A DNA stretch of 33,395 nucleotides, from contig NZ_JAIZDA010000033.1 of assembly GCF_020404405.1 (NCBI RefSeq), positions 1 to 33,395 of the forward strand, read 5' to 3'. Shown here piece by piece: positions 8,445-15,605 of this stretch (position 1 is its first letter; each line of letters begins with the position of its first letter). Position numbers and translations under genes: made by a program. The DNA comes from Novosphingobium sp. FKTRR1. Lineage in GTDB: Bacteria > Pseudomonadota > Alphaproteobacteria > Sphingomonadales > Sphingomonadaceae. The notes below the pieces were generated by a model, which saw only the letters and a list, made by a program, of their open reading frames with translations, had not been told where the DNA came from and did not search any database.

Positions 8445-9014
8445 TCAATTGGCTTCGCCGTCCCAGTCGCCCGACAGATCGACGTGGCCAGCGGGCTGAA
8501 CTGTCGAAACGGCGTGCTTGTAGGCAAGCTGCACATAGCCTTCGCGTTCAAGCAACATGCAGAACAGATCGTAAGCGGCAACCTTGCCCTGAAGCATGAC
8601 CCCGTTGACGAGGAACATCGTCACCGAAACACCCGCGTCGCGCACGCTCGACAGGAAAACCTCCTGAAGCAGGCGCTTGCGGTTCGAATCATCGCTGCCG
8701 CCCTGAAAGTGCGCGACCGAAAGCTGCTGACCCGGCATGATTGTGCTGATCGCGTGCTTGTAGACAAGCTGCGATTGACCATCGCGGCGCAACAGAATCG
8801 AGAAGTTGTCGAACCAGGTGACAATGCCCTGCAGCTTGACGCCCTTGACCAGAAACATGGTGACGGGGATCTTGTTCTTGCGCAGGTGATTGAGGAAAAC
8901 ATCCTGCAAATTCTGGCCCTTGGCACCACCGACGGCGGGCGGCGGGGCGGCAACATCCTGCTCGACTTCCGTCTTGGCAGCGCGAGGTCGGGCGGTGAGG
9001 GTACGTCCGGTCAT
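8445..9014 (-). CDS. hfq: RNA chaperone Hfq with two tandem Sm cores
   Basis: This 189-residue protein contains two complete Hfq cores instead of one. After an Ala/Pro-rich N-terminal stretch, core 1 (about residues 34-96) reads GQNLQDVFLNHLRKNK...LLRRDGQSQLVYKHAIST and has the features of a normal alphaproteobacterial Hfq. These are proximal-face Gln8, Lys56 and His57, distal Lys31 and a basic rim (E. coli numbering). Core 2 (about 115-178) keeps VTMFLVNGVMLQG and YKHAVST, so the Sm1/Sm2 fold is intact. It has Met at position 31, Leu at 41, Asp at 17 and Gly at 19, which removes much of the rim and one distal contact. The ATG at 9014 has AGGAG eight bases upstream; the longer open frame to 9167 lacks these signals. 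Hfq pairs small RNAs with mRNAs as a hexamer; three tandem chains could form an equivalent ring (inference). Confidence 0.93.
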   Translation of the reverse strand: MTGRTLTARPRAAKTEVEQDVAAPPPAVGGAKGQNLQDVFLNHLRKNKIPVTMFLVKGVKLQGIVTWFDNFSILLRRDGQSQLVYKHAISTIMPGQQLSVAHFQGGSDDSNRKRLLQEVFLSSVRDAGVSVTMFLVNGVMLQGKVAAYDLFCMLLEREGYVQLAYKHAVSTVQPAGHVDLSGDWDGEAN

Positions 9015-9126
9015 CAGGTGACTCCTTTTGTTTTGGCGTGGCCCTTTATGGTGCCATCGCGATCTGGCCGTTGCCTTTGGCGTTTGCGGAGCAATCCGCA
9101 TCTGCCGGAACAACGACCGGGTTCTT

Positions 9127-9146
9127 TCGGGATTGTATTGTCCCGA
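9127..9146. promoter_or_regulatory. Inverted repeat over the hfq -10 box (TCGGGA-N8-TCCCGA)
   Basis: A perfect six-base inverted repeat, TCGGGA (9127-9132) and TCCCGA (9141-9146), encloses the -10 hexamer of the predicted hfq promoter. Bound protein there would block RNA polymerase; as RNA it would lie at the transcript's very start or outside it. Role unproven. Confidence 0.4.
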
Positions 9147-9160
9147 GCGACTTGCGTAAA
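9132..9160 (-). promoter_or_regulatory. Predicted hfq promoter, TTTACG-N17-TACAAT
   Basis: On the minus strand TTTACG (9160-9155) and TACAAT (9137-9132) are separated by exactly 17 bases. The -10 matches five of six and the -35 four of six sigma-70 positions. It lies in the 228-base gap between ntrX and hfq and would give a 5' leader of roughly 110 bases before the hfq ATG at 9014. hfq-hflX can therefore probably be transcribed independently of ntrYX. Confidence 0.55.
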
Positions 9161-9176
9161 CCATCAAACGCGCAAG
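9151..9176. promoter_or_regulatory. Inverted repeat over the hfq -35 box (CTTGCG-N14-CGCAAG)
   Basis: CTTGCG (9151-9156) and CGCAAG (9171-9176) form a perfect six-base inverted repeat that covers and extends upstream of the predicted -35 hexamer. Together with the repeat at 9127-9146 it makes two dyads on one promoter, suggesting protein control of hfq. Chance dyads of this length do occur in GC-rich DNA. Confidence 0.35.
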
Positions 9177-9242
9177 TGTGTGCGATCCTTTGCGCGATTG
9201 CGTACGAATACGAACCCAGACCCGGGCGCAAGTACCCTCGGC

Positions 9243-10628
9243 TCAGTCGACATCGTCCTCATCGCGACGATCGGCCATGCCAAGTAGCTTGAGCTTGCGA
9301 TGGAGCGCCGAACGCTCCATCCCGATGAAGTTCGCCGTCTTGGAAATGTTGCCCGAAAACCGACGGATCTGAACCTTCAGGTATTCGCGCTCAAAATTCT
9401 CGCGCGCCTCGCGCAGCGGCACCCCCATCAAGGCCGAACTTGTGGAGTCGCCGCCGAGGCGCGTGGTCAGAATCTCGGAAGGCAGCATGTCCACGTCGAT
9501 CCGCATGATCCGATCGCGCGGCGCCAGAATGATCGTGCGCTCGACCACGTTGCGCAACTGCCGCACATTGCCGGGCCAGTCATAGCTTTGCAGCGCAGCG
9601 ATCGCTTCCGGCGAAATCGCAGGAGGAGCAACGCCCTGTTCCGTCGCATATCGCGCGAAGAAGTGGTCGACCAACGCCGGAATGTCGTCGCGCCGATCGG
9701 TCAGCGACGGCACCGCAACCGGCACGACATTCAAACGGTAATACAAATCCTCGCGAAAGCGGCGCTCGGCAATCTCACGCTCGAGCACCCGCGACGTCGA
9801 GGAAACGACCCGGACATCGACCCGGATCTGGCGATTGCCGCCCACGCGCACGAATGCCTGCTCGGTCAGCACCCGCAAGATTCGCGCCTGGCTGGACGCG
9901 GGCATGTCGGCCACCTCGTCGAGGAACAGCGTGCCGCCGTCGGCCATCTCGAGCAAGCCTGCCCGCACCAGCTTGCCGTCGGCTTCCTCGCCAAACAGTT
10001 CCTGCTCGAAGCGCTCGGGCGTGATCCTTGCCGAGCTCACGGTTACAAAAGCATTTTGCGCGCGCGGGCTCCACGAATGGAGCAATCTTGCGGCCACTTC
10101 CTTGCCCGCGCCCGCTGGGCCTGCAATAAGCACCCGACTGCCGGTATTGGCGACCCGCTTGAGCGTGGCACGAACCTGATTGATGGCCGAACTGTTGCCG
10201 GTGAACTCGTCAGCCATGGCAAAGCCCTGGCGCAACCGTGCATTCTCGCGGCGCAACTGTTCGGTTTCGGTGGCCCGTTCAACCAGCAGCAAAAGCCGCT
10301 CGGCTTCGAACGGCTTTTCAAGAAAGTCGACAGCGCCGCGACTGATCGCCGACACCGCTGTGTCGATGTTGCCGTGCCCCGAAAAGATGATCACCGGCAG
10401 TTCGGGCTCGCGCTTCTTGATCTCGTCGAGCACTTCGAGGCCGTCCATCGGGCTGCCGTGGAGCCAGACGTCGAGCAACACGAGACTGGGGCGGCGCTGG
10501 TCGATTGCGGCGAGCGCGGCGGTGCTGTCCCCTGCCAGTCGGCAATCGTAACCTTCGTCGCTCAGCACACCGGCGACCAGTTCGCGGATGTCGCGTTCGT
10601 CGTCGACGATCAGGATATCAAGTGCCAT
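9243..10628 (-). CDS. ntrX: Response regulator NtrX (sigma-54-activator type, without GAFTGA)
   Basis: This 461-residue NtrX pairs with the adjacent sensor kinase NtrY. The receiver domain (about residues 1-118) has acidic D9-D10, phosphoacceptor D53 and the conserved Lys in LEKPFE. The AAA+ domain (about 140-370) has Walker B GGTLFLDEVADM and FREDLYYRLNVVPV. A C-terminal Fis-type helix-turn-helix contains SKTANFIGMERSALHRKL. Two core elements differ from the canonical family. Walker A reads GPAGAGKE rather than GESGTGKE. Where sigma-54 activators have GAFTGA after ELFG, this protein has EEADGKLVRAG. Loss of GAFTGA is known in alphaproteobacterial NtrX and implies it does not open sigma-54 promoters. 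It starts 17 bases after ntrY. Confidence 0.95.
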   Translation of the reverse strand: MALDILIVDDERDIRELVAGVLSDEGYDCRLAGDSTAALAAIDQRRPSLVLLDVWLHGSPMDGLEVLDEIKKREPELPVIIFSGHGNIDTAVSAISRGAVDFLEKPFEAERLLLLVERATETEQLRRENARLRQGFAMADEFTGNSSAINQVRATLKRVANTGSRVLIAGPAGAGKEVAARLLHSWSPRAQNAFVTVSSARITPERFEQELFGEEADGKLVRAGLLEMADGGTLFLDEVADMPASSQARILRVLTEQAFVRVGGNRQIRVDVRVVSSTSRVLEREIAERRFREDLYYRLNVVPVAVPSLTDRRDDIPALVDHFFARYATEQGVAPPAISPEAIAALQSYDWPGNVRQLRNVVERTIILAPRDRIMRIDVDMLPSEILTTRLGGDSTSSALMGVPLREARENFEREYLKVQIRRFSGNISKTANFIGMERSALHRKLKLLGMADRRDEDDVD

Positions 10629-10645
10629 CGGATCAATACTTTCGG

Positions 10646-12943
10646 CTAAATGCCTCTGGAGGGTATGGCGGACGTGAGGGTGGCGGCGTCAGCGGTGGCG
10701 GGGCCACCCGATCCACCTTCGGAGCCCGAACCGGCGCCGCTGCTGGCCATGGGATCACGCGCAAACCGCATGGTCACACGCGTTCCCTGCCCGTCCGGGG
10801 AAGGCGCAAAGGCCATGGCGCCACCGTGTTCCTCGACGATCTTGTTGACGATGGCGAGGCCGAGCCCGGTCCCCTTTTCGCGGGTGGTGACGTAAGGTTC
10901 GAGGATTCGATCGCGTTCGGCAGGAAGCCCGATGCCGTTATCGGTCACGACGACCGTCACCGCGTAGCGGTCGCTTTCCAACGCAACGGCGATCCGGCCG
11001 CGATAGTCCAGATCCTCGTTCCGCCCGCGTTGCTCCACGGCTTCGAGCGCGTTCTTGAGCACGTTGGTCATGCATTGGCCGAACTGGTGCCGGTCTGCCT
11101 GAAAGGAAAGCGCAGGTTCGCCTTCGAACACCCAGTCGATTTCACTGTGCGCCACTTCCTGCAGGAACAAGGCCTGGCGCACCAGATCGCTCGCATCCTC
11201 TTGCCGGAACACCGGCTTGGGCAGGCGCGCGAAGGACGAGAACTCGTCAACCATCTTGCGCAGATCGCCGACCTGCCGGATGATCGTGGCGGTCAATTCT
11301 TCAAACAGCTCGGGATCGGTCAGGATCTGCCTGCGATAGCGGCGCTTGAGCCGCTCTGTCGCCAACTGGATCGGGGTGAGCGGGTTCTTGATCTCATGCG
11401 CGATCCGCCGCGCCACATCGGACCAGGCAGCGCGGCGCTGATCGAGCAACTGGCGGGTGATGTCCTCGAACGTGATCACGTGACCATTGACGTCGGCAGT
11501 CACCTTCACCGCCAGTGTGCGCAAATCACCCTCTCTGGCGTACTGGAGGACGGTATTGGCCTCACCCGCGGCGATGGCCTGCGCGAACTGCGGCGCCACG
11601 ACCGACAGGGACTGCCCGGTCGGCTCGCCTGCGGAAGCGCCTTTCAGGAAACGCTGGGCTGAGCTGTTGATCAACTGGATGCGCCCGTCGCGATCGACCG
11701 AGACGATGCCCGCGCTGATCGATTCGACAACCGCCTCGATGAACGCGCGGCGCACTTCGAGTTGGGCGTTGACCCGAACCAGCGCCTGCGTCTGCCCTTC
11801 AAGCTGGGCGGTCATCCGGTTGAACGCGCGGGTCAGCAGGCCGATCTCATCGGTGCCATTGCCCGGCGCCACGCGCATCGCAAAGTTGCCGGAGCCGACA
11901 TTGCGCGCGGCCGAAACGAGCGCGACCAGAGGCGCCACCTGTCGGTCGGCAAAACGCAACGCGACCCACACCGCCAGCGCGACCAGCGCCAGACTGATGC
12001 CGAACAGCGCAAGGTTGAAGCGCAGTTGCAGCGCCCGCGCGCGCCGGGTGAGGACATCATAGGCATTGAGCACCGATTGCGCGCGCTTCCATTGGTCGAG
12101 CGCCAAAGCATCCGAATTGCGAGCGACATACAGGAAAATTCCGCGCGAGCGGTCGATTGCGGTCACTGCCTCGATCCGCTCGGCCGAGGCATTGACCACC
12201 ACCGCCTCGCCCGCATCGATCCGCCGCAACTCATCAGGTGTCACCCGCTGGCGACTGTCGGCACGGTTGGGATCGACGATGGCGGCGGTACGCAAGGTAC
12301 CGTCGGGCCCGCGCTCGACAATCGCCGATTCGTCCAGTTTGCGGCTGATGACCTGCCACGAATACCCTTCGGCAAACTCGGGACTGGTGATCGCGGCCTG
12401 CCCCAGATAGCTGCGGATGTCGCCAGCCATGACGACGCTTTCCTTGCCCACATCGCGCAGCTTGTCGGTGTAGTAGCCATGGGCGAGGTTGTTGGCATTC
12501 TCGAGCATTCCGCGCGAATTGTCGGAAAACCAGAACTCGACGCCGGATTGAAACAGCAGCGAGGCGAACAGCACGACCAGCAGCGTCGGAATAGCCGCGA
12601 TCAGCGAGAACAGCCAAACGAGCCGCACATGGAGCCTGCCACTGCGGCCCAGCACGCTATTGGTTGCTCGCTTGAGCGCCGCTCGTCGACCGCCCAGCAC
12701 GATCAGCGCCATCGCCGGAACCAGCGTGCCGATCAGCAGGCTGGTTGTCAGGCGTGATGGCAGCAGCGCGTTGCCGCCCGCATTGGCCGACAGCATCGCC
12801 CAACTGATCCACAGCATCAGGCCAAGCGTGACGCCTGCGGCAAGTTCAAGCAGGAAGAAGACGTTGGCACGCCGCAGGATCACCAGCAGACGACGCCACC
12901 AGCGCGGAAAGCGTCTTGGCCTGCCTTTCGTCCGCTCGGTCAT
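10646..12943 (-). CDS. ntrY: Membrane sensor histidine kinase NtrY
   Basis: This 765-residue sensor kinase is predicted to sense nitrogen or redox state and phosphorylate NtrX. Hydrophobic stretches near residues 30-50, 62-80, 100-125 and 310-335 form four membrane segments. A periplasmic loop of about 180 residues lies between the third and fourth. A HAMP-like region (ADRQVAPLVALVSAARNVGSG), a PAS segment (ISAGIVSVDRDGRIQLIN), HisKA with the phosphoacceptor in RRIAHEIKNPLTP, and HATPase_c with N, G1 and G2 boxes (NVLKNALEAV, DNGIGLP, GTGLGLAIV) follow. The ATG at 12943 is chosen over a TTG at 12973. The -10 box sits just upstream and no SD is visible. The C terminus has a Gly/Ser-rich tail. 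Confidence 0.94.
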   Translation of the reverse strand: MTERTKGRPRRFPRWWRRLLVILRRANVFFLLELAAGVTLGLMLWISWAMLSANAGGNALLPSRLTTSLLIGTLVPAMALIVLGGRRAALKRATNSVLGRSGRLHVRLVWLFSLIAAIPTLLVVLFASLLFQSGVEFWFSDNSRGMLENANNLAHGYYTDKLRDVGKESVVMAGDIRSYLGQAAITSPEFAEGYSWQVISRKLDESAIVERGPDGTLRTAAIVDPNRADSRQRVTPDELRRIDAGEAVVVNASAERIEAVTAIDRSRGIFLYVARNSDALALDQWKRAQSVLNAYDVLTRRARALQLRFNLALFGISLALVALAVWVALRFADRQVAPLVALVSAARNVGSGNFAMRVAPGNGTDEIGLLTRAFNRMTAQLEGQTQALVRVNAQLEVRRAFIEAVVESISAGIVSVDRDGRIQLINSSAQRFLKGASAGEPTGQSLSVVAPQFAQAIAAGEANTVLQYAREGDLRTLAVKVTADVNGHVITFEDITRQLLDQRRAAWSDVARRIAHEIKNPLTPIQLATERLKRRYRRQILTDPELFEELTATIIRQVGDLRKMVDEFSSFARLPKPVFRQEDASDLVRQALFLQEVAHSEIDWVFEGEPALSFQADRHQFGQCMTNVLKNALEAVEQRGRNEDLDYRGRIAVALESDRYAVTVVVTDNGIGLPAERDRILEPYVTTREKGTGLGLAIVNKIVEEHGGAMAFAPSPDGQGTRVTMRFARDPMASSGAGSGSEGGSGGPATADAATLTSAIPSRGI

Positions 12944-12950
12944 AGTGGCT

Positions 12951-12981
12951 GTTATACAACACCCCTGTTGCAAGATGGCAA
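12951..12981 (-). promoter_or_regulatory. Candidate ntrY promoter, TTGCCA-N19-TATAAC, with a dyad in the spacer
   Basis: On the minus strand TTGCCA (12981-12976) and TATAAC (12956-12951) stand 19 bases apart, longer than the optimum. The spacer contains CAACA-N4-TGTTG (12957-12970). The -10 box ends only seven bases before the A of the ntrY ATG, so transcription would begin at or next to the start codon, giving a leaderless message. This is the only clear signal in the 113-base gap between ntrC and ntrY. Confidence 0.4.
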
Positions 12982-13056
12982 GCTATTTCATGCAGGCTGT
13001 AATCTTGACACCACCTGAACCGGCTTGACGACGCGCCAGCCCAAAGCGCGTCGGCG

Positions 13057-14493
13057 TCAGACGAGCGAGGCGGTATCCTCGGGATGGATGTCGAGCTCGG
13101 ACAGACGTTTGCGCAATGTGTTGCGATTGATCCCCAGCAATTGCGCTGCGCGCAACTGGTTACCGCCGGTGCGCGCTAGCGCATGGAGGAACAGCGGCCG
13201 CTCGAACGCGGCGAGCGCGGTGTCGTAAAGCTGCCCGGCCGGCGGGTCGACTTCGGCGACCCAGGCGCGCAACGCATGGGCAAGGTCGACCGGAGCCGCC
13301 TCCTCCGGGTCGCTTGGGCGCGGATAAGCGGCGCGCTCGCTGGCCAGAAGCGGCTCAATGGCAGCCACATCGATCAGTTCATCGCGCGCCAGCAGCGCCA
13401 ATCTATAGACAAAATTGCGCAGTTCGCGGACATTGCCCCGCCACAACTGCCGCGACAGCAAGGCTGCGCCGGCCGCGGACAACTGGCGGCGTGGCAGGCC
13501 TTCGGTAGCGGCGCGGGCGAGAAAATGGCGCGACAGAGCCTCGATATCGTCAGCCCGTTCGCGCAATGGCGGCAACTCGATCGGCACAACCGCGATGCGG
13601 TAATACAGATCCTCACGGAACTGCCCGGCGGCAATCATCGGTACGAGATCGCGATTGGTGGCAGCGATGATCCGGCAGTCGAGCGTGATCTCGGCAGTTC
13701 CGCCGACCCGGCGGATGCGTCCCGATTGCAACGCGCGCAACAGCCGGGTCTGCGCTTGCATCGGCATGTCGCCAATTTCGTCAAGGAACAACGTGCCGCC
13801 TGCCGCCTGCTCGAACTTGCCGATCTGCCGCGCCACAGCGCCAGTGAAGGCCCCCTTTTCGTGCCCGAACAGCTCGCTTTCGATCAGTTCGCCGGGGATG
13901 GCTGCGGTGTTGACCGCAACGAAGGGCCCATTGGCGCGATTGCCGAGCTGGTGGATCGCTTCTGCCACCAGTTCCTTGCCGGTGCCCGATTCGCCGAGCA
14001 CCAGCACGGTCAGATCATTGCGCAGCACGCGGGTGATCATGCGGTAGACCGCCTGCATCGCTGCGCTGCGCCCGACCAGCGGCAGTCCCTGCGGCATGTC
14101 CTCGGGGCCATCGAACGCATCGCCAGCGTCGATCGCACCGATCGCCTGGCGCACGGTGCGCACCAGTTCCTCAAGATCGAATGGTTTGGGGAAGTATTCG
14201 AAGGCGCCGGTATCGCTGGCGCGAACGGCGGTATCGAGCGTGTTCTGCGCGCTGAGGATGATGATCTGCATCCGTGGCGCAGCATCGCGCACCCGGCCGA
14301 GGGTCTCGATCCCGTCGCCATCGGTCAGCACCACGTCGGTCAACATCAGGCCGTACGACTTTTCGGCCAGCAGCCGATCGCGCCCTGCGATCGAATCGCA
14401 GCGATCGACCGCGTAGCCCTCGGCCTCGAGCGCAGCGATGATAACCAGCGCGATCGAGGCGTCGTCCTCGACCAGCAGGATCGATTGCTTCAT
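13057..14493 (-). CDS. ntrC: Nitrogen regulator NtrC (sigma-54-dependent activator)
   Basis: This 478-residue NtrC activates sigma-54 promoters for nitrogen assimilation when phosphorylated by NtrB. The receiver domain has D10-D11, phosphoacceptor D53 (LMLTDVVL) and Lys in FPKPFD. The AAA+ domain carries intact Walker A GESGTGKE, the sigma-54 contact GAFTGA following ELFGHEK, Walker B GGTLFLDEIGDM and the arginine-finger region FREDLYYRI. The C-terminal Fis-type helix-turn-helix includes GGNQLRAAQLLGINRNTLRKRL. The ATG at 14493 overlaps the ntrB stop by four bases (ATGA), so the two are probably translated together. It contrasts directly with the degenerate NtrX in the same cluster. Confidence 0.96.
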   Translation of the reverse strand: MKQSILLVEDDASIALVIIAALEAEGYAVDRCDSIAGRDRLLAEKSYGLMLTDVVLTDGDGIETLGRVRDAAPRMQIIILSAQNTLDTAVRASDTGAFEYFPKPFDLEELVRTVRQAIGAIDAGDAFDGPEDMPQGLPLVGRSAAMQAVYRMITRVLRNDLTVLVLGESGTGKELVAEAIHQLGNRANGPFVAVNTAAIPGELIESELFGHEKGAFTGAVARQIGKFEQAAGGTLFLDEIGDMPMQAQTRLLRALQSGRIRRVGGTAEITLDCRIIAATNRDLVPMIAAGQFREDLYYRIAVVPIELPPLRERADDIEALSRHFLARAATEGLPRRQLSAAGAALLSRQLWRGNVRELRNFVYRLALLARDELIDVAAIEPLLASERAAYPRPSDPEEAAPVDLAHALRAWVAEVDPPAGQLYDTALAAFERPLFLHALARTGGNQLRAAQLLGINRNTLRKRLSELDIHPEDTASLV

Positions 14494-15605
14494 GGCCGGG
14501 CGGCTCCGGCAACAGGCAGGTGCAGGCGAAAATGCGTCATGCCCTTGGCCTCGTCCCGATCATGCGTCACCCGCCCGTTCATCTCGCGCACCAGCTTTTG
14601 CACCAGTGCAAGACCCAGCCCCTGCCCGCTCTTCTTGGCGGTGACGAAGGGTTCGAAGATATGATCGCGCAGCGCTGGATCGATGCCGGGGCCGTTGTCG
14701 CTGACCCGCACCTCGATCGGCAAGCGCAACGGCTTGCCACCGGGCCCCGCGTGCAACTGGATGCCGCTGGCAAAGCGCGTGCGCACCGCAAGGTGCGGCA
14801 TTGGCTGCGTCTCGCACGCCTCGCGCGCATTGGTCATCAGGTTGAGCAGCACCTGCACCAGCGCATCGGGATTGGCCATGACCGGGGGCAGCGACGGATC
14901 GAACTCCTCCTCGACGGCAAAGCCACCCGAATGCCCCGCCGCCACGATCGCCTGAGCATGGCGCACCGCCTCATGCAGATTGCATTCGATAGCGGGTTCC
15001 AGACTCCGACGCGACAGCGACTGCATCTGATCGATCAGCTTGGCGATCCGATCGACCTCGGTGGTGATCAGCCCGGTGAGTTCGCGGTCCTTGCCCTCAA
15101 GCTTGCGGTCGAGCAGTTGTGCTGCGCCGCGAATGCCGGCCAGCGGGTTCTTGATCTCGTGCGCCAGCACCTCGGGCGCGCGCAGCGCCACACCCTCGCC
15201 CGCACCTGCGCCGCTGCCGTCGCCCGACAGCGCTTCGACCCCGACGGTCTCCTGTAGCACAAGCATGTGCCAGCCCGGGCAATGGGTGACCGGCGCGGTC
15301 ATCACGTCAAGCCGCCGCGCCGGAGCACCAAGGATGCGCACCAGCGCGTCGCGCGCATGCAATTGCGCGTCACCTGCTGCCAGTCGTTCGAGGATCAGGG
15401 CTTCATCGAACGCGAACAGCGCGTCCACCCGCTTGCCCTGCAACAGCTTGGCACCTTGTCCGGCAAGCTGTTCGGCGGCGGGATTGACGCTCGAAACGGT
15501 CAGTTCGGGGGTTATCAGGAAAACGGCAAGCGGCAGACTGGCGACCATGCGCTTGGGATCGGGTTTGCCCGCATCGCCCCGGCGCCAGTCGAACGGCCCG
15601 CTCAT
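14490..15605 (-). CDS. ntrB: Nitrogen sensor histidine kinase/phosphatase NtrB
   Basis: This 371-residue soluble kinase phosphorylates or dephosphorylates NtrC in response to PII signalling. It has an N-terminal PAS domain (about residues 20-130, ASLPLAVFLITPELTVSSVNPAAEQL), HisKA with the phosphoacceptor in VLAHEIKNPLAGIRGAAQLL, and HATPase_c with the N box NLMTNAREAC, G1 DNGPGID and G2 GQGLGLALV. There is no membrane segment. A short Gly/Ala-rich insertion (GDGSGAGAGEG) lies just before the HisKA domain. The ATG at 15605 overlaps the dusB stop by four bases and its stop overlaps ntrC by four bases. This nifR3-ntrB-ntrC order is conserved in alphaproteobacteria. Confidence 0.95.
   Translation of the reverse strand: MSGPFDWRRGDAGKPDPKRMVASLPLAVFLITPELTVSSVNPAAEQLAGQGAKLLQGKRVDALFAFDEALILERLAAGDAQLHARDALVRILGAPARRLDVMTAPVTHCPGWHMLVLQETVGVEALSGDGSGAGAGEGVALRAPEVLAHEIKNPLAGIRGAAQLLDRKLEGKDRELTGLITTEVDRIAKLIDQMQSLSRRSLEPAIECNLHEAVRHAQAIVAAGHSGGFAVEEEFDPSLPPVMANPDALVQVLLNLMTNAREACETQPMPHLAVRTRFASGIQLHAGPGGKPLRLPIEVRVSDNGPGIDPALRDHIFEPFVTAKKSGQGLGLALVQKLVREMNGRVTHDRDEAKGMTHFRLHLPVAGAARP

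Noticed and set aside
9015..9167. N-terminal extension of Hfq by 51 codons
   Set aside because: The segment is promoter/leader DNA; the ATG at 9014 has a strong SD and begins the protein proper.
13183..14664. Long plus-strand open frame (493 codons) opposite ntrC
   Set aside because: Antisense shadow; every AAA+ and receiver motif is on the minus strand.
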